Positions 10,150-17,664 of a stretch of DNA of 64,000 bases are shown here, piece after piece; position 1 is the first letter of the stretch; each line of letters opens with the position of its first letter. The notes under the pieces were generated by a model, which was not told where the DNA came from, searched no databases, and was given only the letters and a program-made list of their open reading frames with translations. The stretch comes from G963701675 sp963701675 (GTDB taxonomy: Bacteria > Planctomycetota > Planctomycetia > Gemmatales > Gemmataceae): assembly GCA_963701675.1 (NCBI GenBank), contig OY969623.1, positions 3,038,001 to 3,102,000 on the forward strand. The letters run 5' to 3'. The position numbers and the translations under genes are program-made.

Positions 10150-10205
10150 CCTAGGTCGAAACAGCTGCGGTTGGTAATGTCATGGGTGTACAAGGAGGTA
10201 CGATC

Positions 10206-10348
10206 ATGGCCAAAGCACTGTGGGGTGATGCGTTATGGGCCGAACTCGAACCCCATTTGCCGAAACCCAAGCGACGTCGGCGACGATATCCGGGTCGCAA
10301 ACCGATCGACAATCGGCAGGCGCTGACGGGAATTCTTTTCGTGTTACA
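10206..10348 (+). pseudogene. 5' end of an IS5-family transposase
   Basis: The ATG at 10206, with AAGGAGG just upstream, opens a frame beginning MAKALWGDALWAELEPHLPK and continuing RRYPGRKPIDNRQALTGILF. This is the N-terminal segment of IS5 (IS427-like) transposases. After about 47 codons (FVLQ, near 10348) the similarity stops and unrelated sequence runs to a stop at 10407-10409. No catalytic residues and no right inverted repeat remain. Confidence 0.65.
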
Positions 10349-10707
10349 GAGACCTATCAGCAACAGGGCGGCATTTGTGCATAGTCAGCCAGTTGACGAT
10401 AATGCGTAGGGTTTTTTAGCTGCCCGTCGAGGGCAGCGATGCTCCCTGATGTTCTGAGTCGCTTCTTGGTAACCCTGAATAACCCCGTGGGGTCTGTGGT
10501 GTTTATGGAACTGTTCTTCTGTGGTTGGTAACACTCACTGCGATTACCGCGGTGTGGTTTGTGACCTGGGCAACGGTCCCCACCAGGACATGAGGCTGGG
10601 TTCTTGTCCACGCGATTGTGTCAAGTCGCGCTTCAGCCACGAGCCACTTGCACAAAGCCTGCCACCCGTGATAATGGACACGTTCACTGCCCTATACTTT
10701 TCGGTAG
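10349..10707. other. no recognisable gene, relic-bearing spacer
   Basis: About 360 bases after the IS5 break. Frames are short and none gives a recognisable protein. The abrupt change of sequence at 10349 suggests a second insertion or deletion breakpoint. Confidence 0.35.
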
Positions 10708-10820
10708 ATGGCAATGGCCAATTCTTTGACGTGCCCCCAGGGCCACAAATGGATTGCCGGACACGCGCGTGCCGAAGCGGAGCGCTGTCCGGTATGCGGC
10801 GGTGAAGGCTCGCTAAGAGC
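10708..10820 (+). pseudogene. N-terminal zinc-ribbon stub of a kinase/WD40-type protein
   Basis: A frame starting at 10708 (or ATG 10714) reads MANSLTCPQGHKW, then AERCPVCGGEG. This CPxGHxW plus CPxCG pair is typical of the N-terminal zinc ribbon of large planctomycete kinase or repeat proteins. The frame then runs directly into beta-helix-derived sequence at 10826, so only about 35 residues of the original gene survive. Confidence 0.4.
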
Positions 10821-10825
10821 GGGCA

Positions 10826-10885
10826 TCGGTTATGCGGGCCTGCCGATTATCGAGCTGAACGGAAGCAGCGCGGGAACAGGCGTGC
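10826..10885 (+). pseudogene. fragment of a third beta-helix protein copy
   Basis: The segment IGYAGLPIIELNGSSAGTG matches residues of both large beta-helix genes upstream (GYAGLPIIELNGSNAG in the second). About 60 bases are conserved, in the same orientation, fused in frame to the zinc-ribbon stub. It is a relic of another paralogue or of a recombination event between paralogues. Confidence 0.6.
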
Positions 10886-10916
10886 ATGGGCCCGCTCCTA
10901 TCTCAAATGTCCTTGA

Positions 10917-11201
10917 AAAGTATTTGACCCACCTTACTCGTCCAAGCGATGTAAAGGGCTCTACGCCTTTGACGACATGGACGTGGCGAACAAGGTGCGG
11001 GAATGGGCGATTGCCAACGGCGACAATCCACGCCTGCGGATAGCGCTCTGCGGGTACGAGGGCGAGCATGAAATGCCCTCCTCGTGGAAGAAAATCGCAT
11101 GGAAGGCGAATGGCGGTTTCGGCAATCAAGCGGCGAAGAAAAACGAGAATCGGCACAAGGAGCGGGTGTGGTTTAGCCCAGGTTGTCGCGGGATGAAATA
11201 A
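10917..11201 (+). pseudogene. C-terminal fragment of an N6-adenine DNA methyltransferase
   Basis: From 10917 the frame reads VFDPPYSS, then GLYAFDDMDVANKVREWA, PRLRIALCGYEGEHEMP and FGNQAAKKNENRHKERVWFS, ending at 11201. The DPPY motif is catalytic motif IV of D12/Dam-type adenine methylases, and the CGYEGEHEMP and RVWFS segments fit the C-terminus of phage-type members of that family. The N-terminal AdoMet-binding part is missing and a stop precedes the fragment at 10914, so it cannot be active. It overlaps the end of the PIN gene on the other strand by 29 bases. Confidence 0.6.
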
Positions 11202-12432
11202 TCCAATGTGTGTCCGTCGCTTGACCCGCCTTCTTTGTTATTATGCAGCAATCAATTCCTTGTTCTGATAATGATTCCAGGCGCTGCGCCACTTGGTGCG
11301 CAGCTTCATTAATAGTCACCACGATCAACACACGTTTGGAGTCTCGCTCAGAATAGTCGATGTGGGGCGGTGGCAGTTCGCCTAGATCCGAGAAAAAGTT
11401 AATGCTCTTTACAAAAACGCCGAGGCGTCGGTTAGATGGAAGCACCAATTCATAGTCGTAGATCATGTGACCACGCAAAAAGGCGTCGGGGAAACGGTTC
11501 CGCAATGCGGCTTCCGCTAGGGCGCTGTCTGTCACACGGTTTTGTTGTTCACTTCGTACAACCTGGGCTTCTGCGACCATTTGCACCGCAGCCTGCATGT
11601 TTATGCGGACGTCGTCCTTAAGCGTCTCCAACGCTCTTTTGAGAAATGTGTCGCCACCGTACATGTAGAACTGTGCGTTCGTTTCCTGCTGAAACTCCTC
11701 TCGCAGTTCTTGGCGCGGGGCAATGATGCGGTCTTTTCCATGCAATTGCCACCAATCCTCCTTCGCGTCGTCAGTAACGAAGACGAACGGTTTTCCAGCC
11801 TGCGTCTTCGCGTGATCAATCAATTGTCGCCAGATCACGTAATCGCCGTAACAGTCTGGTGGCTGTTTGTCCTTCAGATCCGCGTAGCCGGGCGGAATCT
11901 TCATCTTAAAGCGCCGCTCACCTTTCTTATAAATGTCTTCAAGCTCGGTTGGGTGGAACGGATTTCCGACTTTACCTTCAAGCAAATCGCCTAGCGTTTC
12001 CCGTAGCGGATCGTTCTCATGCCACTTTGGATGAGATCCTTCTGCCTTCTTCAGCACTTCCACCGAGCTCTCTATCGCCGACAAAATCGGATTCACGATT
12101 GCTGCAGTATCAAGCAATGGATGATGGCGGATTCTCGCGCTCTCGGTCTTGCCGCGAAGGTCGTCAAGCGTCTTGCGAACATCCTTGTAAGGCGAGTATT
12201 GCTTGAAAATCGTGGTAATGCGATCCTTTTGGAATTCAAGGGCTGCTTGATGGGGAATCCAGATCCTGTTGCCGAGCTTCTTGAAGATCGCAAAAAGTCC
12301 ATCGCGGGTTCGTTCGCTGTATTCGTAGATGTGTAGAAGGATATTGGCATCGAAGGAGAAGATGCACTCCTGCCAAAGCTTGTCAAACTCTTCTTCGGAA
12401 GGTGTGTAATACGTGGAAAAAGTCTTGCGCAT
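11173..12432 (-). CDS. PIN-like domain protein (PIN_8 type), putative RNase
   Basis: 419-residue protein with an N-terminal PIN-like nuclease domain. Acidic positions expected for metal binding are visible: Asp28 in FSFDANILLHIY, Glu66 in HQAALEFQKDR, Asp197 in CYGDYVIWRQL and Asp221-Asp222 in FVFVTDDAKEDWW. The insertion between the strands makes the domain about 240 residues, as in the large PIN_8 family. The C-terminal 150 residues include DELVLPSNRR-like strands without a recognised domain. The start is ATG 12432; its upstream region has only a weak GTGAG. A partner gene ends ten bases upstream, so the two form an operon. Large PIN_8 proteins are often found among defence genes (established association); a role in phage defence here is inference. 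Confidence 0.75.
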   Translation of the reverse strand: MRKTFSTYYTPSEEEFDKLWQECIFSFDANILLHIYEYSERTRDGLFAIFKKLGNRIWIPHQAALEFQKDRITTIFKQYSPYKDVRKTLDDLRGKTESARIRHHPLLDTAAIVNPILSAIESSVEVLKKAEGSHPKWHENDPLRETLGDLLEGKVGNPFHPTELEDIYKKGERRFKMKIPPGYADLKDKQPPDCYGDYVIWRQLIDHAKTQAGKPFVFVTDDAKEDWWQLHGKDRIIAPRQELREEFQQETNAQFYMYGGDTFLKRALETLKDDVRINMQAAVQMVAEAQVVRSEQQNRVTDSALAEAALRNRFPDAFLRGHMIYDYELVLPSNRRLGVFVKSINFFSDLGELPPPHIDYSERDSKRVLIVVTINEAAHQVAQRLESLSEQGIDCCIITKKAGQATDTHWIISSRDNLG

Positions 12433-12441
12433 GGGCTTTAC

Positions 12442-13112
12442 TCACGCTGGAAACGTTCCAATGAAATGCCGCACTCCCTGCGCCATCAACTTGACTTGCT
12501 CAATCTTGTATCGTTCGTAGTGAGCGTGCGCGGCATCGTTCCTGATACCTGCCCACGCGGTTATTTGTTTGTGTTCGTTTTTCCCGTAAACCTTCTTGCG
12601 CCTAAATCCGCGTTTAGTTTATCCAGTTTTGGTTTTGGTGGAATCGGGATGGAATGCTTGTCGCACAGTGTGCGGAGGTGCTGTTCAAGGACTCCGCCGA
12701 TTAGCACGGCTGCGGGATCTTTCAATCCTTCATCTTCCAAGAGATAATCCGCCATTTCCAAGAAATCAGAGAAGATGTCCGAATGCACGCGCTCCGCGAA
12801 CGATTGTAGGTGTCCGTTCCGATAATCCTCGGCTAGGGACTCCAGCACTCCCGCAAGCGTATTGATGGTTTCGCTTGGAAGCGGCGGCGCGTTAGGTACA
12901 TTCAATTGAAGTATATCCGACTCGTAGTCGGGAGGCGCAAGCCGTCTAATCGTGGCTCGCATTTGGGTGATCATTCTTGCGGCGTCTTTTTCAGGTGAAG
13001 AAAAATAGTAGCCGCTGCCGTTGTTTGGCTTTTGGTACTTCCTCACCAATTCAAGATACGCTTGCAAGACGGTATTGATTTCTTCAATCGCGGTCGTGTT
13101 AAGCGGAGGCAT
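12442..13112 (-). pseudogene. HEPN-like/abortive-infection-type partner protein, frameshifted near its end
   Basis: The frame starting at ATG 13112 (GAAGGG upstream; an earlier TTG at 13127 is less likely) encodes an alpha-helical protein: FSDFLEMADYLLEDEGLKDP, AAVLIGGVLEQHLRTLCDKH, KLDKLNADLGA. Near 12595 the frame breaks. One base restored there continues into KVYGKNEHKQITAWAGIRND, AAHAHYERYKIEQVKLM and GVRHFIGTFPA, stopping at 12442-12444, nine bases before the PIN gene start. The RNDAAH segment resembles the RxxxAH of helical nucleotidyl-transferase-partner or HEPN-like domains; that link is inferred. As read the product ends early at 12561. The break could be a sequencing error or an inactivating deletion. 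Confidence 0.6.
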
Positions 13113-13214
13113 TGTTGAGCCCTTCAAAGCGGGGGTATCGTTGCGGTGTGGTTAGCGATTTCCGCTCGTAAGCCGACCGCGATTAATCTCCCACCGCCCG
13201 TAGAAGGCGCGGTG

Positions 13215-13451
13215 ATGTACGCAGAATCGTATGGCGAGAACGCCGAGCCGATGTTCCTCGGTCAATGGCACGAGTCGTGCGAGGGCGTGGCGTTGTCCAC
13301 TGTGAGAAAGGCGAGGAAAGTTGACCGAGCTTACCGATGGTATTTGTGGGCACTTATTCTATTAGTGCTCCCGTTCTTGTTCGGAATAGGATGGAAGCTC
13401 TGGGAACCGCCACCTGTGCCGCAGCCAGTCCCAGTCCGTATCACTCCTTAG
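13215..13451 (+). CDS. small single-pass membrane protein, 78 aa
   Basis: The ATG at 13215 has AGAAGG seven bases upstream; an upstream GTG at 13146 lacks a ribosome binding site. The product begins MYAESYGENAEPMFLGQWHE, has one strong hydrophobic segment (WYLWALILLVLPFLFGIGW, about residues 44-62) and a short Pro-rich tail. It is probably an inner-membrane protein with the N-terminus inside. Its end overlaps by four bases the end of the convergent small gene on the other strand. Family unknown. Confidence 0.5.
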   Translation: MYAESYGENAEPMFLGQWHESCEGVALSTVRKARKVDRAYRWYLWALILLVLPFLFGIGWKLWEPPPVPQPVPVRITP

Positions 13452-13654
13452 CATTCTTGGGCGGGCTCGTCCCCGCTTCGGTGAAGCAGAGAGGATCGTG
13501 GCTCAACGGCACGCCGAGCGTCGCTTCCTTGGCTTTCTGCCACTGTGCGCGGCTCAACGCATTGGCGCGGATCAATTACCGGAGATTGTGCGCTCACGGT
13601 TTGCGGATCGGGAGGCGTGGTGGACTGCGCGGGCTTGCTTTCTTTATCTGCCAC
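13448..13654 (-). CDS. small Pro-rich protein with DPRxxVEPR motifs (third gene of set)
   Basis: 68 residues, Pro/Ser/Ala-rich and without membrane or signal segments. It contains PVIDPRQCVEPRTVAES and a degenerate second copy, SDARRAVEPRSS. The GTG at 13654 sits seven bases after AGGAG; an ATG at 13660 is only one base from the same site and is less likely. The gene starts 12 bases after the preceding small gene ends, so the three form an operon. The motif codons differ from those of the sister genes at third positions, which argues for selection on the peptide. Function unknown. Confidence 0.5.
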   Translation of the reverse strand: MADKESKPAQSTTPPDPQTVSAQSPVIDPRQCVEPRTVAESQGSDARRAVEPRSSLLHRSGDEPAQEC

Positions 13655-13665
13655 TGACATTCTCC

Positions 13666-13830
13666 TTACTTCTCGGCACGTTGTTCTTCCCTTCCGGTGT
13701 TGGGGATCACGATCTTCGTCACCTCAGCTTCGCCGGAACGTTCCATCGGTCGTGGCTGCACTATTTGGCGTGGGTCTGGTGAAGGAACAGACTGACCACC
13801 GGATGGTTGATTAGCGGACGTGTCGGACAT
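13666..13830 (-). CDS. small protein with DPRQIVQPR motif (second gene of set)
   Basis: 54 residues starting at ATG 13830, with TTGGAG about six bases upstream. The sequence contains SPDPRQIVQPRPMERSG and ends in a charged segment, VTKIVIPNTGREEQRAEK. The same nonapeptide occurs in both neighbours on this strand. It lies 21 bases downstream of the 70-aa sister and 12 bases upstream of the 68-aa sister. No recognised family. Confidence 0.5.
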   Translation of the reverse strand: MSDTSANQPSGGQSVPSPDPRQIVQPRPMERSGEAEVTKIVIPNTGREEQRAEK

Positions 13831-13851
13831 GACGTGCTCCAATCATCAAGA

Positions 13852-14064
13852 TTATTTGACTCGTCGTGGTTCCACAATTTCGCGAGGATCTGGCTCCGGT
13901 ATCTCTTGAGATCCATCATTCCGACCGTTGTGGATCATGCGCGGCTCGACGATTTGCCGAGGATCGGGTACGGGAGTTGACGATTGTGGCGACGAAGGTG
14001 CGGACTCTTCCGGGGTGGAAGATTCGCCCGCGCGGGGTGTTGGTTTATTTTCTACGTCGCCCAT
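13852..14064 (-). CDS. small Pro-rich protein with two DPR-IVEPR motifs (first gene of set)
   Basis: 70 residues from ATG 14064 (MGDVENKPTPRAGESSTPEE). It carries two motif copies: PVPDPRQIVEPRMI and EPDPREIVEPRRVK, the last at the very C-terminus. The ribosome binding site is weak (GTGAGA). A TTG-started extension of 26 residues is possible but unsupported. The body is rich in Ser, Pro and Glu and likely disordered; the repeated nonapeptide may be a short linear binding motif (inference). Confidence 0.5.
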   Translation of the reverse strand: MGDVENKPTPRAGESSTPEESAPSSPQSSTPVPDPRQIVEPRMIHNGRNDGSQEIPEPDPREIVEPRRVK

Positions 14065-14199
14065 TTGGTTTCTCACATGCAGCTGCACAAGTATATTCGG
14101 CAGCGATATTTTCACTTGACCATAGTTGACAGCACGTGCCAATACAAGGGCAGGAAGCTGTCGAATTTCAATTCCTATGGCGTAGGGAGCAGCGAACGG

Positions 14200-14472
14200 C
14201 TAGCAGACAACCGGGTATGTCTTGAATTTTCGGCCGACGAAATCAATCGCGTCTTCGGCACTGAGGAAAACCCTCTCGCCTAAGTCGCGGTCTCTAACAT
14301 TGATGTAGTTAAAGGTGTGGGGCAAGAGCCCAGGACCGGGCATTCGGTTGGCAAAACCAAACCACCGCCATTCGCATAGCTCGACGCGCCACGTTCCGTC
14401 TGGAATCGTGCCGACTTCAAGTTCGAGACGGTTGGCAAAAGTCACGGACTTGCGCTTATACCACGTGACCAT
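14200..14472 (-). CDS. hypothetical protein, 90 aa
   Basis: The ATG at 14472 follows AAAGGA by five or six bases. The product (MVTWYKRKSVTFANRLELEV...) is a compact soluble protein rich in aromatic residues, with CEWRWFGFANRMPGPGLLP in the middle and AEDAIDFVGRKFKTYPVVC at the end. It lies upstream of the DPRQIVEPR set on the same strand, 135 bases away, and might share a promoter. Family not recognised. Confidence 0.55.
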   Translation of the reverse strand: MVTWYKRKSVTFANRLELEVGTIPDGTWRVELCEWRWFGFANRMPGPGLLPHTFNYINVRDRDLGERVFLSAEDAIDFVGRKFKTYPVVC

Positions 14473-14685
14473 GTTTATCCTTTCAAGCTGGGTAAGTTGC
14501 TCCGCATCCTTACACAAATTCTAGCGCGTAAGACGTAGCGGATTCAAGGTTAGGGCGTCAGCTGCGCAAAAAATCTAGTCGCAATGCAGCGCGCCGGCGA
14601 GCGAAGACGATAGGGGCGAGGATTCATGACGGCGACCGGCTGCCGGTTATGCTCTGTCCGATCGGCGGCTCAGATGTCGTGAGCT

Positions 14686-15144
14686 ATGGCGACATCATCC
14701 GGGAGTATGCGCGACAAAACCGTTTGCGGCGTTGGAACCTACACAAGTCGGTATTCTGACTACGATGGCTATTGGCTGTTCGGGTTCCTTGTTTCTGACC
14801 TTGCCGAAGTGCGGATCAATCTTCTCGAAGCTCCGTCTAGCGAGTCCGACATTCCGGCCGGAACCGCAGCTCGACCAGCCGCGAGGAAGTTCGCGGACCA
14901 GACGCACAAGGCCGGGCTGGTGCCCACGCAGATCAAGGAGGCCTGGCTTACGATTCGGAAGTTATCTACGCCGGTCGGTGGTTTGGTGAACGGCTTTTGT
15001 TGTACCGGGCATAACGTCAGGTTCTTTGTTGAGGCTGTGGTGGATGGTGGCAGGCGGTACGAGCGGGAGAAGGTGATGTTCATCGCTCCGCACAGAGCCG
15101 ACATAGAGTCGCGAAGCACGCGAGCCGCCGAGCCAGGCATTTGA
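14686..15144 (+). CDS. hypothetical protein, 152 aa
   Basis: An open frame with protein-like composition: YSDYDGYWLFGFLVSDLAEV, KFADQTHKAGLVPTQIKEAW and CCTGHNVRFFVEAVVDGG. The start is uncertain; ATG 14686 has only GTGAG nearby, and ATG 14707 has GGGAG too close. No motif or membrane segment is recognised. Another protein-like frame just upstream (about 14530-14760, GARIHDGDRLPVMLCPIGGS) overlaps its start and lacks a start codon, so gene debris may adjoin. Confidence 0.5.
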   Translation: MATSSGSMRDKTVCGVGTYTSRYSDYDGYWLFGFLVSDLAEVRINLLEAPSSESDIPAGTAARPAARKFADQTHKAGLVPTQIKEAWLTIRKLSTPVGGLVNGFCCTGHNVRFFVEAVVDGGRRYEREKVMFIAPHRADIESRSTRAAEPGI

Positions 15145-15231
15145 ACGCCGATTCGCCCAGCGTCGAGTAGTCGCGTCATCCGACGCCGAAGGACAATCGG
15201 CGTCCTTGTCCACCAAAGCTAGAATATCCCA

Positions 15232-15684
15232 ATGCGAATCCTCTTTCTGCATGGCTGGCGGTCAGTGCCGGGCGGCGTCAAGCCGACTTACCTGAAGGAT
15301 CACGGCCACGAGGTCATTAACCCGGCCTTGCCGGACGAGGACTTTGCCGAAGCGGTCAGGATCGCCCAAGCCGAGTTTGACAAACACCAGCCCGATGTCT
15401 TGGTCGGATCATCACGAGGCGGTGGTGTTGCCATGAACATCAAGAGCGGCACCGCTCGCCTCGTGTTGCTGTGCCCCGCCTGGAGGAAATGGGGAACGGT
15501 AAAGAAGGCAAAGCCCGGCACGGTGGTGCTGCATAGCCGGGCGGATGACGTGGTGCCGTTCGCCGACAGCGAGGAACTGACGAGGACCAGTGAGGCAACT
15601 TTGATCGAGGTTGGCACGGATCACCGACTCGCCGACCCTGAGCCATTGGCGGCGATGTTGCGGGCGTGCGAGGGAGCCGAATGA
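15232..15684 (+). CDS. small alpha/beta hydrolase (YqiA/RBBP9-like)
   Basis: 150-residue serine hydrolase of the compact alpha/beta type. The opening strand MRILFLHGWRSVPGG carries the oxyanion region. The nucleophile is Ser61 in VGSSRGGG, the acid is Asp105 or Asp106 in SRADDVVPF, and the base is His131 in GTDHRLAD. The length fits the YqiA/RBBP9-like family, which hydrolyses simple esters; the natural substrate is unknown. No clear ribosome binding site precedes ATG 15232. Its stop overlaps the start of a following, truncated gene by four bases (ATGA), indicating that they were once translationally coupled. Confidence 0.8.
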   Translation: MRILFLHGWRSVPGGVKPTYLKDHGHEVINPALPDEDFAEAVRIAQAEFDKHQPDVLVGSSRGGGVAMNIKSGTARLVLLCPAWRKWGTVKKAKPGTVVLHSRADDVVPFADSEELTRTSEATLIEVGTDHRLADPEPLAAMLRACEGAE

Positions 15685-15740
15685 CGCCGATCTCATTCAG
15701 TTGCGAAGAAACACTGCACTTAGCCCCCGAAGACATCCGG
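15681..15740 (+). pseudogene. truncated start of an SRPBCC-like gene
   Basis: The ATG at 15681 overlaps the hydrolase stop (ATGA), with GGGAG just upstream. The first 19 residues, MTPISFSCEETLHLAPEDI, look like the first strand and helix of an SRPBCC/polyketide-cyclase-like protein. After that the frame continues to 16001 with shadow-type composition, so the rest of the gene seems replaced. The family is inferred from a short stretch. Confidence 0.3.
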
Positions 15741-16310
15741 ACGTCGCGAAGATACCGCGGAACGGCAGCGCCTATTGCGATCCCGGCCCCGACCGCGTTC
15801 TTCGTGGGGGCTGCTTTCACAACTGGGCGGTTCATTGCACTGTGTCCAAGCGCTACCAGATCGGGCGCGACTGTCACGACGGGTGTATCGGCCTCCGACT
15901 GGTGCTGGCCGCCATCCGGTAACAAGGCGGGCCGAACCCTCCTATGGCCTCGGAAGTCAATAGGCGCACCGCGCACGGGGAGTGATTCTTCTCCTTCGTA
16001 GCGTTACGTCTGGAATGTGATTGACGCTTGAACCCAACGCCTGCACCGAACTGATTCGACTTGATGAGTCAGCCAAGGGGCTGCTCCAAACACTCCTCCA
16101 AGGGTCGGCCGTCTGGCTCTTCCGAGCCGGACGACTGCGGCATGTGAAGTTGCCGCGCCCGAGAAACTCATCCGTACCGCGGCGCCGGCGCATCAAAAAG
16201 ACGGACTCCTCTTTTTTTGGGGGTCCAGTTAGGCGATAGCTCGGCGCGCGGGCAGCCACTCGATTCACGCTTCCATCACACTCCTCTAAGTTCTTTGAAA
16301 GCCGGTGGCG
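15741..16310. other. no recognisable gene, probable rearranged spacer
   Basis: About 570 bases. Frames on both strands are open but have biased composition and no recognisable domain. A T7-G5 run near 16208-16220 is the only low-complexity feature. Confidence 0.35.
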
Positions 16311-16319
16311 CCGGGGGCC

Positions 16320-16692
16320 AATCCAAACGCTTCGCAGCGTCAGCTCCGACCAGACGAGCTACATCAATATCGGCCTGGCGCCCAAGACTACCTATTATTA
16401 CCGTGTACGCGGCTACAACATCTCGGGCTACGGCGAGTTCTCACCGGTGTCCGGGGCCACCACGTCGAAGTTCGGTGTCGAACTACCTTCCTCAGACCCA
16501 ACCCCGCCGCCGACACCCATCGTCCTGAACCCGCCGCCGCTTCCTGCGCCGCCAATCCGAGATCCGGAGCTGACGACGCTTTCAGGGGAAAAGTCGACTC
16601 GTCGCCGTCTCGTGGCGTCGCCGATCGCTGTTGATTCCGTGTTTACCGACCCGCTCGGAGGCCCCGTTTTGGCGGCCGAAGTCACGCGGTAA
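16320..16692 (+). pseudogene. C-terminal fragment of an FN3-domain protein
   Basis: The frame reads QTLRSVSSDQTSYINIGLAP, KTTYYYRVRGYNISGYGEFS and PVSGATT, the second half of a fibronectin type III domain (the Y-Y-RV-G-N--G-S-S signature). A Pro-rich tail follows and stops at 16690-16692. There is no start and no first half of the domain, so it is the 3' end of an exported repeat protein. Confidence 0.6.
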
Positions 16693-16883
16693 ACCGCCGA
16701 ATGCTATCCAATCAAGCCGTGGAGCGGCGAATCGCGCCGCTCCGCCCAGGCCTGACGAACCCAGTCCTGCAGGCAGGGTTGCCTGCCTTTCGCCCCATTT
16801 TCCATTTCTTGTGAGACAACGTAGCCACGAAAGGCGCTTGTGTAGGTAGCGACGAACTCACACCGAAAAGAGGGGAAACATTC

Positions 16884-17006
16884 ATGGCGCGTCCATTTCT
16901 CAGCGTGCGCACGCTCCGGTCCAAGTTGGAGCGCCTCGACGTTCCTCGCCGCGTCAAAATCTGGCGGCCGACGCTGGAGCTTTTGGAAGCGCGCGTGCGG
17001 AATTGA
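16884..17006 (+). pseudogene. truncated start of an exported protein (LExLExR motif)
   Basis: The ATG at 16884, with GAGGGGA upstream, opens a 40-codon frame ending RPTLELLEARVRN and then TGA. The RPTLELLEARV segment is the planctomycete N-terminal motif, but the usual Pro/Ala-Thr continuation and the mature protein are missing. It is best explained as a 5' remnant joined to unrelated sequence. Confidence 0.5.
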
Positions 17007-17099
17007 AATACGACACTGATCCTGCGTTCCGCGCTGCATGGGACGCGAGGCCGGAACCAGACCGACCGTCGGTCGGACAACCATGCACGGGATGCGATA

Positions 17100-17273
17100 G
17101 TGAGAAAAAGCCGCCGACGCTTATTCAGAAAGCAAAGTCGAACGAAGAAGGTTCGCGCTCATTTGGATCTGCAGATTAATCTGTTGTCCGAGCAGGAAAC
17201 GACCAAGATGCTGCAAATGCTGCAAAAGATTTGCGGCCACTTGGACAATTTGAATTTCGGCGATCGTTGTTAG
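17100..17273 (+). pseudogene. C-terminal fragment of a DUF1003-like protein
   Basis: The frame reads RKSRRRLFRKQSRTKKVRAH, LDLQINLLSEQETTKMLQML and QKICGHLDNLNFGDRC, stopping at 17271-17273. A basic stretch followed by a DLQINLLSEQE helix resembles the cytoplasmic tail of DUF1003 membrane proteins. The membrane segments are absent and no start is visible. Confidence 0.45.
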
Positions 17274-17324
17274 TGCGTTTTGTGTTCAACGGAACCCGTC
17301 AGCGAAGACCTTGCTGGTACCCAC

Positions 17325-17636
17325 CTATTGACAGGAGAATTTCAACCATGTTTCACCGACTGTTTCGCCGCATGACTCGCAACCCTGAGCGCTCACACTT
17401 AAATGACCGACGTTGGCAGTTGCGACTGGAATCACTGGAAACGAGGCTGGCCCCGGCCTGCACACTGTCGGCGCGTGCGGCCCAGCTGAAGTCCGGCAGT
17501 TCGCGGGTCGCACCGCATAGGGATGGGACGACCTGTGCAGGACGTTCGACCCAGGTGCCAAACGGGCCTCTAACTTTTCTAACCACGGCCGCCATCTCTG
17601 CAGGTTGACGGCTCTCCGCTTGCATTGAGTGAGCAT
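17325..17636 (-). pseudogene. truncated exported-protein start facing the previous one
   Basis: The ATG at 17636 has AAGGAG nine bases upstream. The frame begins MLTQCKRRAVNLQRW and continues RPWLEKLEARLAPGSNV, again the planctomycete motif with its usual spacing from the start. It runs head-on into the + strand gene start at 17348, so each is cut where the two meet. Both keep good ribosome binding sites, which indicates they were once real genes. Confidence 0.5.
17348..17608 (+). pseudogene. truncated exported-protein start (LESLETRLAP)
   Basis: The ATG at 17348 lies ten bases after AGGAG. The N-terminus MFHRLFRRMTRNPERSH leads to LRLESLETRLAPACTLS, the planctomycete export motif. Beyond about residue 50 the frame is antisense to another gene start of the same kind on the opposite strand, so the mature protein is lost. 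The real break point cannot be placed exactly. Confidence 0.5.
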
Positions 17637-17664
17637 GTTTTCAGACTCCTTACCGGATCGACCC

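Noticed and set aside
15666..16001. 111-codon frame after the small hydrolase as a complete gene
   Set aside because: Only the first 19 codons from ATG 15681 look protein-like; the rest has shadow composition, so it is treated as a truncated gene.
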